Source: a virus
Virus record (IMG/VR): IMGVR_UViG_3300046171_000096
Coordinates: 1 to 36,590 of that record
Reading direction: 5' to 3' (one strand)
DNA length: 36,590 nt
This document shows positions 8,910 through 15,520 of the stretch, piece after piece. The position numbers and the translations under genes were made by a program. The notes under the pieces are model-generated. The model was not told the origin of the DNA, ran no database searches, and worked only from the letters and a program-made list of their open reading frames with translations. Positions within the stretch are counted from its first letter, which is position 1; each line of letters starts with the position of its first letter.

Positions 8910-8938
8910 TATTCTAAGTTGTTAAATCCCTTAGAATA
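8910..8938. promoter_or_regulatory. 9-bp inverted repeat in divergent promoter region
   Basis: TATTCTAAG (8910-8918) and CTTAGAATA (8930-8938) are perfectly complementary, with an 11-base spacer. They lie in the 76-base gap between divergent genes starting at 8886 (minus) and 8963 (plus). There is no T-run typical of a terminator. It could be an operator or a transcript hairpin for either direction. AT-rich -10-like sequences occur on both sides, but none has a matching -35. Confidence 0.4.
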
Positions 8939-8962
8939 TAGATATAAGGATTTATATTATCA

Positions 8963-9214
8963 ATGGACCCCGAATTAATTGCTGTTGCTGTAACCAGTGG
9001 AGTTGCTGCTTTCGCAGGTGTTATAAAGTCATTGAATGGATTTAATGAAAAAATCCAGAGAAGATTTAATAAACTACAGGATGAAATAGATCGTGTAGAA
9101 GATGACATGATTCGTGGCTATGTTCTAAAACAAGACTTCATTCGTGAAATGGATACAGTACATCAAAAACTAGATAGAATACTAGAATTAATGATTAAAC
9201 AAAATTCTAAATAG
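8963..9214 (+). CDS. Small membrane-anchored coiled-coil protein, holin-like in layout
   Basis: 83 residues on the plus strand. Residues ~4-24 (ELIAVAVTSGVAAFAGVIKS) form one hydrophobic segment. Residues ~27-80 are highly charged with heptad-like spacing (KLQDEIDRVEDDM, FIREMDTVHQKLDRILELMI). A protein of this layout, including an 'R-E-x-x-x-x-H-x-x-x-D-x-x-L' end, occurs in other cyanophages as a conserved hypothetical. One N-terminal membrane helix plus a coiled coil also fits XhlA-type lysis accessory proteins or small holins; there is no direct evidence. It is followed after one base by the oxygenase-like gene, so the two form a plus-strand operon inside a minus-strand region. Confidence 0.6.
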   Translation: MDPELIAVAVTSGVAAFAGVIKSLNGFNEKIQRRFNKLQDEIDRVEDDMIRGYVLKQDFIREMDTVHQKLDRILELMIKQNSK

Positions 9215-9215
9215 A

Positions 9216-9743
9216 ATGTATTTTAAAAAGTTGGAGCTTGAAATAGATGTTCCTTCTTATAAGGTTGGCAAAAAAGAAATAGAGTATGGGATAGATGTAG
9301 ATAATAAGTTCACTGGTTTATGGTATAGCGATTTAAAACTGACAGATAAGATAGATTTTATTCCAAAAGAATATGAATCAAACTTTTATTTATTATTTTT
9401 AGAAGCTAACTCATACATTCTTCCTCATTCTGATAGTGGTCCTACTGCAGTTATAAACTTTTATATTGAGACAGATAATTGTGCAACTCAATTTTATGAA
9501 GTGAAAGATGATGCTGAACCTTATCAGATAGATAACCAGACTGATGGATCTGTTTATGATTTAAATGATTTAATTGAAACCGATTCTTTTATTGCACAAC
9601 CTGGAGACATCTACATCTTGAATGTAAACAAGATTCATAGTGTAATTCCTTTAGATAATAGAGAGATAAATCGAAAAGCTATTTGTTTTTCTACCAATTC
9701 ATTAAATTTTAATGAGGTAGAAAGGATGTTTGACCAGCCTTAG
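9216..9743 (+). CDS. Fe(II)/2-oxoglutarate-dependent oxygenase-like protein
   Basis: 175 residues. The core shows the metal facial triad of the double-stranded beta-helix oxygenases: H71-x-D73 in YILPHSDSG, and a distal H141 in PGDIYILNVNKIHSV, with R153 placed to bind the 2-oxoglutarate carboxylate (NRKAICFS). The strand INFYI after the HxD motif also fits. Marine phages carry many such small 2OG-Fe(II) oxygenases, generally of unknown substrate; hydroxylation of protein or nucleic acid is the usual suggestion. It starts one base after the coiled-coil gene's stop and ends convergently over a small minus-strand frame. The family is inferred from catalytic-residue spacing, with no search. Confidence 0.7.
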   Translation: MYFKKLELEIDVPSYKVGKKEIEYGIDVDNKFTGLWYSDLKLTDKIDFIPKEYESNFYLLFLEANSYILPHSDSGPTAVINFYIETDNCATQFYEVKDDAEPYQIDNQTDGSVYDLNDLIETDSFIAQPGDIYILNVNKIHSVIPLDNREINRKAICFSTNSLNFNEVERMFDQP

Positions 9744-9834
9744 CTAATATTTTTATAGCTTTCTCATGTGTCTCACAATTCTCTGCTTTAACTTGAAGCT
9801 TAATTAATTTTTTGTGTAGTTTTGTTTTTTTCAT
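9709..9834 (-). CDS. Possible 41-residue protein
   Basis: An ATG at 9832-9834 opens a frame of 41 codons that is very lysine-rich (MKKTKLHKKLIKLQVKAE) and ends inside the 3' end of the convergent oxygenase-like gene. A GGA lies about ten bases before the ATG. It overlaps the preceding 43-codon frame by 35 bases, as expected in this compact minus-strand series. I do not recognise it. It may be a real small gene or chance. Confidence 0.35.
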   Translation of the reverse strand: MKKTKLHKKLIKLQVKAENCETHEKAIKILAKAGQTSFLPH

Positions 9835-9931
9835 TTAGTTGTTTCCAAAGGATACCTGCCTGCTCAATTTGTTCTCTTATATTTCTACAATGATCACAAT
9901 TACATTCTTCTTTTAATTTATGGCAGTCCAT
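9800..9931 (-). CDS. Possible 43-residue cysteine-rich protein
   Basis: The frame starts with ATG at 9929-9931, overlapping the end of the preceding virion gene by 19 bases, and runs 43 codons. Cysteines and histidines cluster near the start (MDCHKLKEECNCDHC), followed by a helical tail (IREQIEQAGILWKQL). The C/H spacing could bind a metal ion. No clear ribosome site precedes it. It fills an otherwise empty gap in the minus-strand series, which supports it modestly. Confidence 0.4.
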   Translation of the reverse strand: MDCHKLKEECNCDHCRNIREQIEQAGILWKQLNEKNKTTQKIN

Positions 9932-10344
9932 CCAGCTATACTTGATCGATAGATATGTAAAGTGGTAGTTGATTCTATGTAATGCAATTGACCATTAACT
10001 GGGTTAGAAGGAAAGCCTGTATTAGTTGTAGAAGCTACTGCTTTTGAATATTGCCAGTCAGTTCCATCATGTATTCTAAATAGATGTGTACTTGCTGTAT
10101 CAAGCCAGGATTCACCTTTAGAAAAACTATTAAATCCAGTTGGTGAATTATTAGGTTGAGTAGAACCTACATGAATAGGTCCAACTTTAATTAACCCTGT
10201 ACTTGGTGAAGCAATATTATCAGCAAAGAATAAACCAGGATCTCCAGAATTTATATTTACACAAAGCTCACCAGCTCCTATTCTAGTTGGTACTGGTCTG
10301 TCATTTAATAAACTTGATCTTCTACTTTGAATCTGTATAGTCAT
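9913..10344 (-). CDS. Small tail/fibre-type virion protein
   Basis: 143 residues. The N-terminal pattern RRSSLLNDRPVPTRIGAGEL, then CVNINSGDPGLFFAD, then KVGPIHVGSTQPN matches the 'R-x-x-x-x-N-x-R-P ... G-E/Q-x-x-V-N ... P-G-L-F-F ... K-V-G-P-x-H-V-G' opening of short cyanophage fibre proteins. The middle KGESWLDTASTHLFRIHDGTDW is the common 'G-E-x-W-x-D-T ... L-x-I-x-D-G-x-x-W' element, repeated in weaker form near the end (NGQLHYIESTTTLHIYRSSI). A tail-attached fibre or baseplate role is likely. It starts 2 bases from the end of the upstream gene. Confidence 0.65.
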   Translation of the reverse strand: MTIQIQSRRSSLLNDRPVPTRIGAGELCVNINSGDPGLFFADNIASPSTGLIKVGPIHVGSTQPNNSPTGFNSFSKGESWLDTASTHLFRIHDGTDWQYSKAVASTTNTGFPSNPVNGQLHYIESTTTLHIYRSSIAGWTAIN

Positions 10345-10346
10345 AA

Positions 10347-10763
10347 CTAATTTATATAGAGTCCTGCATCTACATTTATGGACTGTTCTACACCTGGATT
10401 ATAAGTTGAGCAATCCATAGAACTTACTCCTGCTCCTGTTATCAGTTCTCCATTTAAATATGTTCCTCCCTCTACTTCTCCAAACTGAAAGTCAGGAGTA
10501 AAATCTGTAAGAGGTTGATTAACTAATCCAATACGAACATCTTCTATTAATTTAAAATCTAAATTAAGAACCTTCTGCATAGACATTAATGTAGTAGCTG
10601 CATTATTTAATATCTTTCCATCACGACTTAACTCACCATTATCCCGTCTGATAGTATCTGTAAGTTTCATAGTTACAAGAGTAGGATCAAACTGAGCTAC
10701 CTCTTCAGGTGAGTTTGCCTTGTCCAAATTCAATATCTTTATTACCTGTCCAGGGTAATCCAT
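10347..10763 (-). CDS. Unrecognised virion-region protein
   Basis: 138 residues, mixed alpha/beta, with no membrane segment or known motif. It includes TLVTMKLTDTIRRDNGELSR and a C-terminal SSMDCSTYNPGVEQSINVD. The start at 10763 overlaps the 3' end of the 649-residue gene by 59 bases; a later Met (in TLVTMKLT) would avoid the overlap but would lose residues that read as ordinary coding sequence. It is co-oriented with tail genes and is probably a small tail or connector component. I do not recognise it. Confidence 0.55.
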   Translation of the reverse strand: MDYPGQVIKILNLDKANSPEEVAQFDPTLVTMKLTDTIRRDNGELSRDGKILNNAATTLMSMQKVLNLDFKLIEDVRIGLVNQPLTDFTPDFQFGEVEGGTYLNGELITGAGVSSMDCSTYNPGVEQSINVDAGLYIN

Positions 10764-12654
10764 AACCTAAAAGTGCCATTCTCTCTGCAGCTTTTTTGGT
10801 ACGATCCTGTTCTTTCTCAAAGTTTTTATAGAACTTTTCTAAAGCATTACCAGCTGGCTGATCATTAGGTTCAAGTAACCAGACATTCACATACTCATGT
10901 ACTTTTAAATTACTGACAGTACAGTCTCCCTGTGTGGTACCAGAGAAAGGATATACAATTGTAATTGTATTTTCATCTGGAACAGCACTTACTGTATATT
11001 GACCATCTAATAAATCACCACTGGTAAAATCAATAGCTACTTTTTTATTAACAAGTAAACCATGATTAACTATAGTTATATTTACATTTGGTCCATCCTG
11101 TTGATATCTTCCTTCAAAACTAAACCTATCATTACCTTCATCATGCTTCATAGAAAATAAAGCTGCATAAATATGTTTACACCAGCGAGTCTGATAATAT
11201 AAAAGACCACCAAAAGAACCTTCTGGATCATCATTATATTCAGGCACTTGATAGAAGTTACCTGTAGGTGAATATCCAAAATCATTAAAGACTCCAGGAT
11301 TATCTCTAGAATCAATTACATTACCTTCTCTATCCTGTCTTGTTCCAGGGATTACACTCTCAATACCAGTGGTTGGAAATCTATCATCAGTAGTATCTTT
11401 ATATAAATTATATTTTCTACGACGCATAAAGTCTGAACAACTACATTGATATCTAACCTCTGTAGTAAGAAATCTATCTTGTGCTGCAAGAAAACCTCTT
11501 GGTGCTGGAGTTACTGTCTTAGGTTTATTATTAACAACTTCTACTCCATAACTCTCATCACGTTTAAATAATATTTCATCAGTTGTCAGATCAACTCCAG
11601 TAACTGTATTACCTACATAATTATTAAAATCAAATCCTTTTATTCTTCTTTGAACTTTTACATTACCACTGGCTGTTGCACTGATAATAGATTCAGCTGT
11701 AAACTCAGTTGTACTTGTAACTATTATTTTATATAAACCAGTTTTTGTATTACCAGATGTCACTTTTAAAAAGACTTGATTACCTGTAGATAATCCATGA
11801 GCAGAACTACAGGTTACTGTTACTGTATTACCTGATTGAGAGTAAGTAGAGTTAAGTCCTGAATCACGTTCTACTACACGATCAACAAGTCTTTCACCAG
11901 CTAATAAAGTAATTGGTGTTGGCATACTTCTTATCTTTACTCTCTGCTCTGTCCATCTGGTATCAGCAAATCCTTCTGTAGTATCTGCAAACTCCTGTCT
12001 TATATTTACAGTTCCAGCTGTTGTTACTGAAGCTGCACTTGTACATGTAAAGGTGTCATCAGTCACAGAAGTTATAGTCAATGTTTCATCGACTGCAGTT
12101 CCAGATGTGTAATCAAGAAAAGCACTTTCTCCTACACGTAAACCATGATTGACTGAAGTGACAACAACAGTGGTATTAGTTTTGTTATAAGTTCCTGCAG
12201 TTGCTGCGGTGACATATCTAACAGAATCAATGGGTAAACCAAGATCGTAAAGATTAAGACTATTGGCATCACGAATACCAACTGTATGTTCTCCTTCTTC
12301 ATTACCAGCACTAGGAAAAGTAAATATTCTTACAGGTACAAAAAGACCTGGAAAGAATTGGAATGTAAAGAACATTCTAAAGTCTCCCCTGGTGTTTCTG
12401 CCTGTAGCAGATGATGCTAAATATTGTTGAGTTATACAGTAAAGCTCATATCCACGTCTCCATCTGGACCATGTACTATCAAAATCATAAAATCTTACTT
12501 CACTATAATCATCCTGTCTCCCTGGAGGAACAAACTGATATGGTGTATCAACATAATCACCTTGATTTGATTTCTCCTTTTTTAATACAGCATCTGAGAA
12601 ACCTTTAAAAGAATTATCAAAAGAAGTACCGAAACTAGATCGTCTTCTTGGCAT
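10705..12654 (-). CDS. Large tail/connector protein with SWIM-like Cys/His motif and three FCCH-like repeats
   Basis: 649 residues. The N-terminal 150 are aromatic- and Arg-rich (FYDFDSTWSRWRRGYELYC). Three ~65-residue beta repeats lie at about 155-220, 271-336 and 518-583, each with a 'V-N-H-G-L-x-V / A-H-G-L-S-T' turn, an F-x-D/K-x-T-S-G element and a strand of the T-V/I-T-x-x-x type. Such repeats are often labelled ubiquitin-activating enzyme E1 FCCH-like in phage proteins. Between repeats two and three, C404-x-C406 (YQCSCSDFMRRR) and C492-x-H494 (RWCKHIYAALF) form a CxC...CxH SWIM-type zinc signature. A basic C-terminus (KEQDRTKKAAERMALLGYG) follows. It is probably a structural protein of the tail or its connector; exact role unknown. 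Confidence 0.65.
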   Translation of the reverse strand: MPRRRSSFGTSFDNSFKGFSDAVLKKEKSNQGDYVDTPYQFVPPGRQDDYSEVRFYDFDSTWSRWRRGYELYCITQQYLASSATGRNTRGDFRMFFTFQFFPGLFVPVRIFTFPSAGNEEGEHTVGIRDANSLNLYDLGLPIDSVRYVTAATAGTYNKTNTTVVVTSVNHGLRVGESAFLDYTSGTAVDETLTITSVTDDTFTCTSAASVTTAGTVNIRQEFADTTEGFADTRWTEQRVKIRSMPTPITLLAGERLVDRVVERDSGLNSTYSQSGNTVTVTCSSAHGLSTGNQVFLKVTSGNTKTGLYKIIVTSTTEFTAESIISATASGNVKVQRRIKGFDFNNYVGNTVTGVDLTTDEILFKRDESYGVEVVNNKPKTVTPAPRGFLAAQDRFLTTEVRYQCSCSDFMRRRKYNLYKDTTDDRFPTTGIESVIPGTRQDREGNVIDSRDNPGVFNDFGYSPTGNFYQVPEYNDDPEGSFGGLLYYQTRWCKHIYAALFSMKHDEGNDRFSFEGRYQQDGPNVNITIVNHGLLVNKKVAIDFTSGDLLDGQYTVSAVPDENTITIVYPFSGTTQGDCTVSNLKVHEYVNVWLLEPNDQPAGNALEKFYKNFEKEQDRTKKAAERMALLGYGLPWTGNKDIEFGQGKLT

Positions 12655-12659
12655 TGACC

Positions 12660-12935
12660 TTAGTAATATCCACCCTGAACATTTACATAGAATCCATTTG
12701 TCAATGAACCTATGCCACTTACACCTACGTACATACCTGACCCACGAGGTAACATTAGTCCTCTCATCTTAGGAGCAAGAGTACTTGTAGCACTGGTGAA
12801 GTTACCTCCTGCATGAGGAACAGGTGAATTTATAAGTGGAAGTATTAATTTCTCAGTTAAACTAAATGATTGATCAGCTGGAACAGATTCAACATTAGCA
12901 GTAAACAAAGGTAAAAATTGAGTAGTTCCTGTCAC
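12660..12935 (-). CDS. 3' part of a frameshifted virion gene
   Basis: As an independent gene this would need a GTG start at 12933-12935 and gives 91 residues (MTGTTQFLPLFTANVES onward, ending in NVQGGYY). The same frame is open upstream to at least 13025 and encodes FVAASASLSTSGNVTVQF, the natural continuation of the beta repeat broken off in the upstream gene. The upstream and downstream parts therefore form one protein of ~262 residues if one base is skipped at the TTTT run 13026-13029. The GTG is probably not the real start. The product is probably a small tail/connector structural protein ending with a Gly-rich segment (GLMLPRGSGMYVGVSGIGSL). Confidence 0.55.
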   Translation of the reverse strand: MTGTTQFLPLFTANVESVPADQSFSLTEKLILPLINSPVPHAGGNFTSATSTLAPKMRGLMLPRGSGMYVGVSGIGSLTNGFYVNVQGGYY

Positions 12936-13002
12936 TGTACTTACAGAAACTAGATAGAAAACAAAATCAGTAGGAAACTGTACTGTTACATTACCACTTG
13001 TG

Positions 13003-13449
13003 CTAAGTGATGCGGATGCAGCAACAAAAGGTTCCAGATGTAGGGACTGAAGTTACTTCATACTCACCATCTACACCCGTTCCTGATGTAAAATCTAAAA
13101 ATACTTTTTGTCCTACTTTTGCATTATGATTAGCACTAGTGACAGTTAATATAGTTCCTGCACCACCTGATCCATTATTTATAGTATAAGTAGCTGCTGA
13201 ACCTGTTACAGCATCTATGAGTCTATTTACATCTTTTGTATATCTAATAAATATTTCATCTATATATGCACCACTGATCTGAGTATCTGTCAGAGCTTGG
13301 TCAACATCAAATATCTTAGTTACGTTACCAATTGATGTGGGTAATAAACTAGTAGCGAATGTTTGTCCTGTTTGTGTTCTAACAAGAGTACTGGTAGATG
13401 CTGGTCTATCCAGCATCATTGGTTGTTTATTTGTTGAGGTAGATGCCAA
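13003..13449 (-). CDS. 5' part of a frameshifted virion gene, TTG start
   Basis: The start codon is TTG (13447-13449), supported by an AAGGA Shine-Dalgarno (13457-13461) seven bases upstream. Residues 1-80 (KQPMMLDRPASTSTLVRTQT and following) are unrecognised. Residues ~84-141 form one copy of the FCCH-like beta repeat found three times in the downstream 649-residue protein (VTSANHNAKVGQKVFLDFTS). The frame then ends abruptly in FCCCIRIT, unlike any repeat copy, while the +1 frame continues the repeat. This is either a programmed +1 shift at TTT-T or a one-base indel. A tail/connector role is inferred from shared repeats and position. Confidence 0.65.
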   Translation of the reverse strand: MASTSTNKQPMMLDRPASTSTLVRTQTGQTFATSLLPTSIGNVTKIFDVDQALTDTQISGAYIDEIFIRYTKDVNRLIDAVTGSAATYTINNGSGGAGTILTVTSANHNAKVGQKVFLDFTSGTGVDGEYEVTSVPTSGTFCCCIRIT

Positions 13450-13484
13450 TTTACTGTCCTTCTTTTAAGTTTATTTTAGCGTAA

Positions 13485-13637
13485 CTATTTATCTTCTTTT
13501 TTGTCTTTAGCCTTAGTAGCTTTTTCTAAAGCTTCTTTACGCTTATCCTTATCGGACTTTTCTTCACCTTTACTGTCCTTCTCATTTTTATTTTTAAAAT
13601 ATTCGAGAAGCTGTGGGGGCATTTTTCCTTTAGCCAT
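13485..13637 (-). CDS. Small basic head-region protein, 50 residues
   Basis: The frame starts with ATG at 13635-13637 and has 50 codons. The start MAKGKMPPQLLEYFKNKNEK is followed by an almost entirely Lys/Glu/Asp tail (KRKEALEKATKAKDKKEDK). Small proteins with a 'M-P-P-x-L-L-E-Y/H-F-K' opening are familiar near head genes of cyanophages; function unknown. It fills the gap between the frameshifted gene and the 159-residue gene, and its start lies 8 bases downstream of that gene's stop. The charged, probably disordered tail suggests binding to another protein or to DNA. Confidence 0.6.
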   Translation of the reverse strand: MAKGKMPPQLLEYFKNKNEKDSKGEEKSDKDKRKEALEKATKAKDKKEDK

Positions 13638-13645
13638 AATTAATA

Positions 13646-14125
13646 CTATCTAAGTTCTGTAGCAAACATAAGTCTGGTTCCAACTGCAACATCAGCTGGT
13701 CCAGGGAGTGCCTGTATAAATTCAGCACCCTCACGATTAAATCGATATCTAGCTTGCTCAGGATTACGATAATTAGGTACGTAAAGATGTTGAGCTAATC
13801 GATCCGTCTCATATAAGTATATACCAGTCCATGTCTTGAGAGTGTCTTTATAATCAGTTGTACTGATTGTTCTATCCACGTCACCAGCTATGTTTTCTCT
13901 TCTTCCAGCAGGTGTAATATTATTATTTAGAATTCCTGTCATATCTGTTCTCTTCTCTGCTTCATCACATCTTCCTACCTGTTCAACAATTTTACTGAAC
14001 CAAAAAGAATCCTGAACATTATTAAGAGCTTCTTCTAATCTGGCTAAGTCACCAGCTGGTATAGATGTTTGATTATATCCTAAATGCCATTTACATTTTG
14101 ATTTAGTAAATTCATCAAGTTGCAT
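13646..14125 (-). CDS. Possible head-tail connector/adaptor protein
   Basis: 159 residues, helical at the N-terminus (TSIPAGDLARLEEALNNVQD) and mixed afterwards, ending PADVAVGTRLMFATELR. No metal or nucleotide motif. Its first base coincides with the last base of the HhH gene's stop, so the two are translationally coupled. The size, the acidic helical start and the position just downstream of the capsid operon fit a connector or head-completion protein, but I do not recognise a family. The role is inference from context only. Confidence 0.45.
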   Translation of the reverse strand: MQLDEFTKSKCKWHLGYNQTSIPAGDLARLEEALNNVQDSFWFSKIVEQVGRCDEAEKRTDMTGILNNNITPAGRRENIAGDVDRTISTTDYKDTLKTWTGIYLYETDRLAQHLYVPNYRNPEQARYRFNREGAEFIQALPGPADVAVGTRLMFATELR

Positions 14126-14565
14126 TATTCAACACGAATAAGATTATCTTTTATTAGTTCATCCCAGTCAACACGCTTAATAGATTTAAGCTGATCTAAC
14201 TTGATAAACTTATCGCCTAACATAGAAGATTGTAAATCTTTTACTTCCCTGGCTGTCTTTAATCCTACACCAGGCAACGCATCAGCAAGTTGTCTAGCAC
14301 TGGCAGTGTTGATATTAATTCTGGTATCTACAGGAAAGATTTCTTTCTTTGTAGGTTTTGAAGGTTTAACACCTTCTGATGCTAATTGAGCAGTCAGACG
14401 TTCTTCAGTTTTGATTTTTTCTGTAGTTTCCTGCAACTGAGGAATCAGATCTGACTCATTTACATAATGAACCTCATCTTGAGAATCAGTACACATAACA
14501 ATTCCTTCACCATGAATTGAAACTTTTTCAAGTAATGCACCTGTTGGCTTGTATCTGTATAGCAT
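14125..14565 (-). CDS. Helix-hairpin-helix (ComEA-like) protein
   Basis: 146 residues from ATG at 14563-14565; a GTG at 14581-14583 would add six residues. The N-terminal half (YRYKPTGALLEKVSIHGEGI) looks like a small beta domain. Residues ~85-146 carry ININTASARQLADALPGVGL followed by KTAREV. This is the classic 'I-N-x-A-x-x-x-x-L-x-x-L-P-G-I/V-G-x-x-x-A' double HhH of ComEA-type non-specific DNA-binding proteins. A related 'A' helix recurs at IKRVDWDELIKDNLIRV. In a head/connector operon it may contact the packaged DNA end or the portal channel. The HhH assignment is strong by motif; its role is inferred. Confidence 0.65.
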   Translation of the reverse strand: MLYRYKPTGALLEKVSIHGEGIVMCTDSQDEVHYVNESDLIPQLQETTEKIKTEERLTAQLASEGVKPSKPTKKEIFPVDTRININTASARQLADALPGVGLKTAREVKDLQSSMLGDKFIKLDQLKSIKRVDWDELIKDNLIRVE

Positions 14566-14621
14566 AATTTTGCTGTTAGTCACTCTGTTCTAATAGAGTA
14601 ATCTGTACAAACTTTCGCAAT

Positions 14622-14647
14622 AAAAAAGCCGAGCAATAAGCCCGGCT
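14622..14647 (-). terminator. Rho-independent terminator closing the capsid operon
   Basis: On the minus strand AGCCGGGC (14647-14640) pairs with GCTCGGCT (14634-14627) through eight pairs including one G-U, with a five-base loop. Six consecutive Ts follow, sharing their first positions with the stem base (14627-14622). It lies 25 bases past the stop of the 277-residue gene. It would make the capsid and its partner a separate abundant transcript. Confidence 0.85.
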
Positions 14648-14671
14648 CTATTTAAATTCATATCCTATGAA

Positions 14672-15505
14672 TTAAGAATCAGTACCACCTATTTGAGATG
14701 CAAAGTCAATTAGACCTTGAATATCATTCCAGCCTACTGGCTCAGATGGACGAATGTAATTTACTCTACAAAGAATGTATGCAGCTTTACTTTCATCAGA
14801 AGCAGTATCAGAGATGAATACTCCGTCTCCGTTAACTGATGTTCCAGTAACACCATCGACGTTGTAAACCTTGAAGGTTGTGTCGGCAGTTACTTTATAC
14901 ATCATGGAATTTTCTGCGTTAGCTGCAGTAATACCACCTGTAGTTACAGAAGTCCAGAATGGAATTAATCCATCAATTGTTCCGTCTGTTGAAGTCATTC
15001 CTGTTCCTTGAGCAATACCGGAAGCACCAATATCTAGTAAGGAAGATGCAGCAGACAAACCAGTTGGCTGGTTAGCAGGTACACCAAGAGGTGATCCACT
15101 ATTATCAGGACCTAGAAGAAGAAATTCTCCGTTAGTACCCTGAAGATCAGTTGTTACTGGTGATGCTGGGAATGTTGGTAATCCACCTGCAGGAAGATCC
15201 TGAGCGATTGCCAAAGATGCTTGATACACATAAGCAGGTTTTGTTGAACTTGCTGGTACCACTAAAGATGTACGATCATCTCTAACACGATCATCAGGAC
15301 GACGATCTGGAGAAGGAATTGTGATATCGAAACTCTTGAAGTTGGCTTTTGTTCCTGATTTATTAGAAACTTTAATAAAACCGATTTGCTCGTAGAATTC
15401 GAGACCAGGCCATCCATGTACACCCTCTTTGTTATAAGAAGATAATTTGTTTATCTGATTACCGGGCTGTAATATTGCTCCGGCATTTGATTTATATGTT
15501 GCCAT
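14672..15505 (-). CDS. Capsid-associated (decoration or head) protein
   Basis: 277 residues. It is the only gene co-transcribed with the major capsid gene, 15 bases downstream, and has the best ribosome site seen here (AAGGAGG at 15515-15521, nine bases before the ATG). A strong terminator follows. The sequence is Ser/Thr/Gly-rich with no enzymatic motif. The N-terminal third (GAILQPGNQINKLSSYNKEG, ITIPSPDRRPDDRVRDDRTS) is more charged, and a region rich in small residues (LLDIGASGIAQGTGMTSTDG) precedes beta-like strands. The high-expression setting suggests a decoration or second head protein. I do not recognise a named family. Confidence 0.6.
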   Translation of the reverse strand: MATYKSNAGAILQPGNQINKLSSYNKEGVHGWPGLEFYEQIGFIKVSNKSGTKANFKSFDITIPSPDRRPDDRVRDDRTSLVVPASSTKPAYVYQASLAIAQDLPAGGLPTFPASPVTTDLQGTNGEFLLLGPDNSGSPLGVPANQPTGLSAASSLLDIGASGIAQGTGMTSTDGTIDGLIPFWTSVTTGGITAANAENSMMYKVTADTTFKVYNVDGVTGTSVNGDGVFISDTASDESKAAYILCRVNYIRPSEPVGWNDIQGLIDFASQIGGTDS

Positions 15506-15520
15506 GTTTAGTTATCCTCC

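Noticed and set aside
8914-9108. 64-codon minus-strand frame inside the coiled-coil gene
   Set aside because: It overlaps the plus-strand gene and the divergent control region and has shadow-like Ser/Ile/Asn composition.
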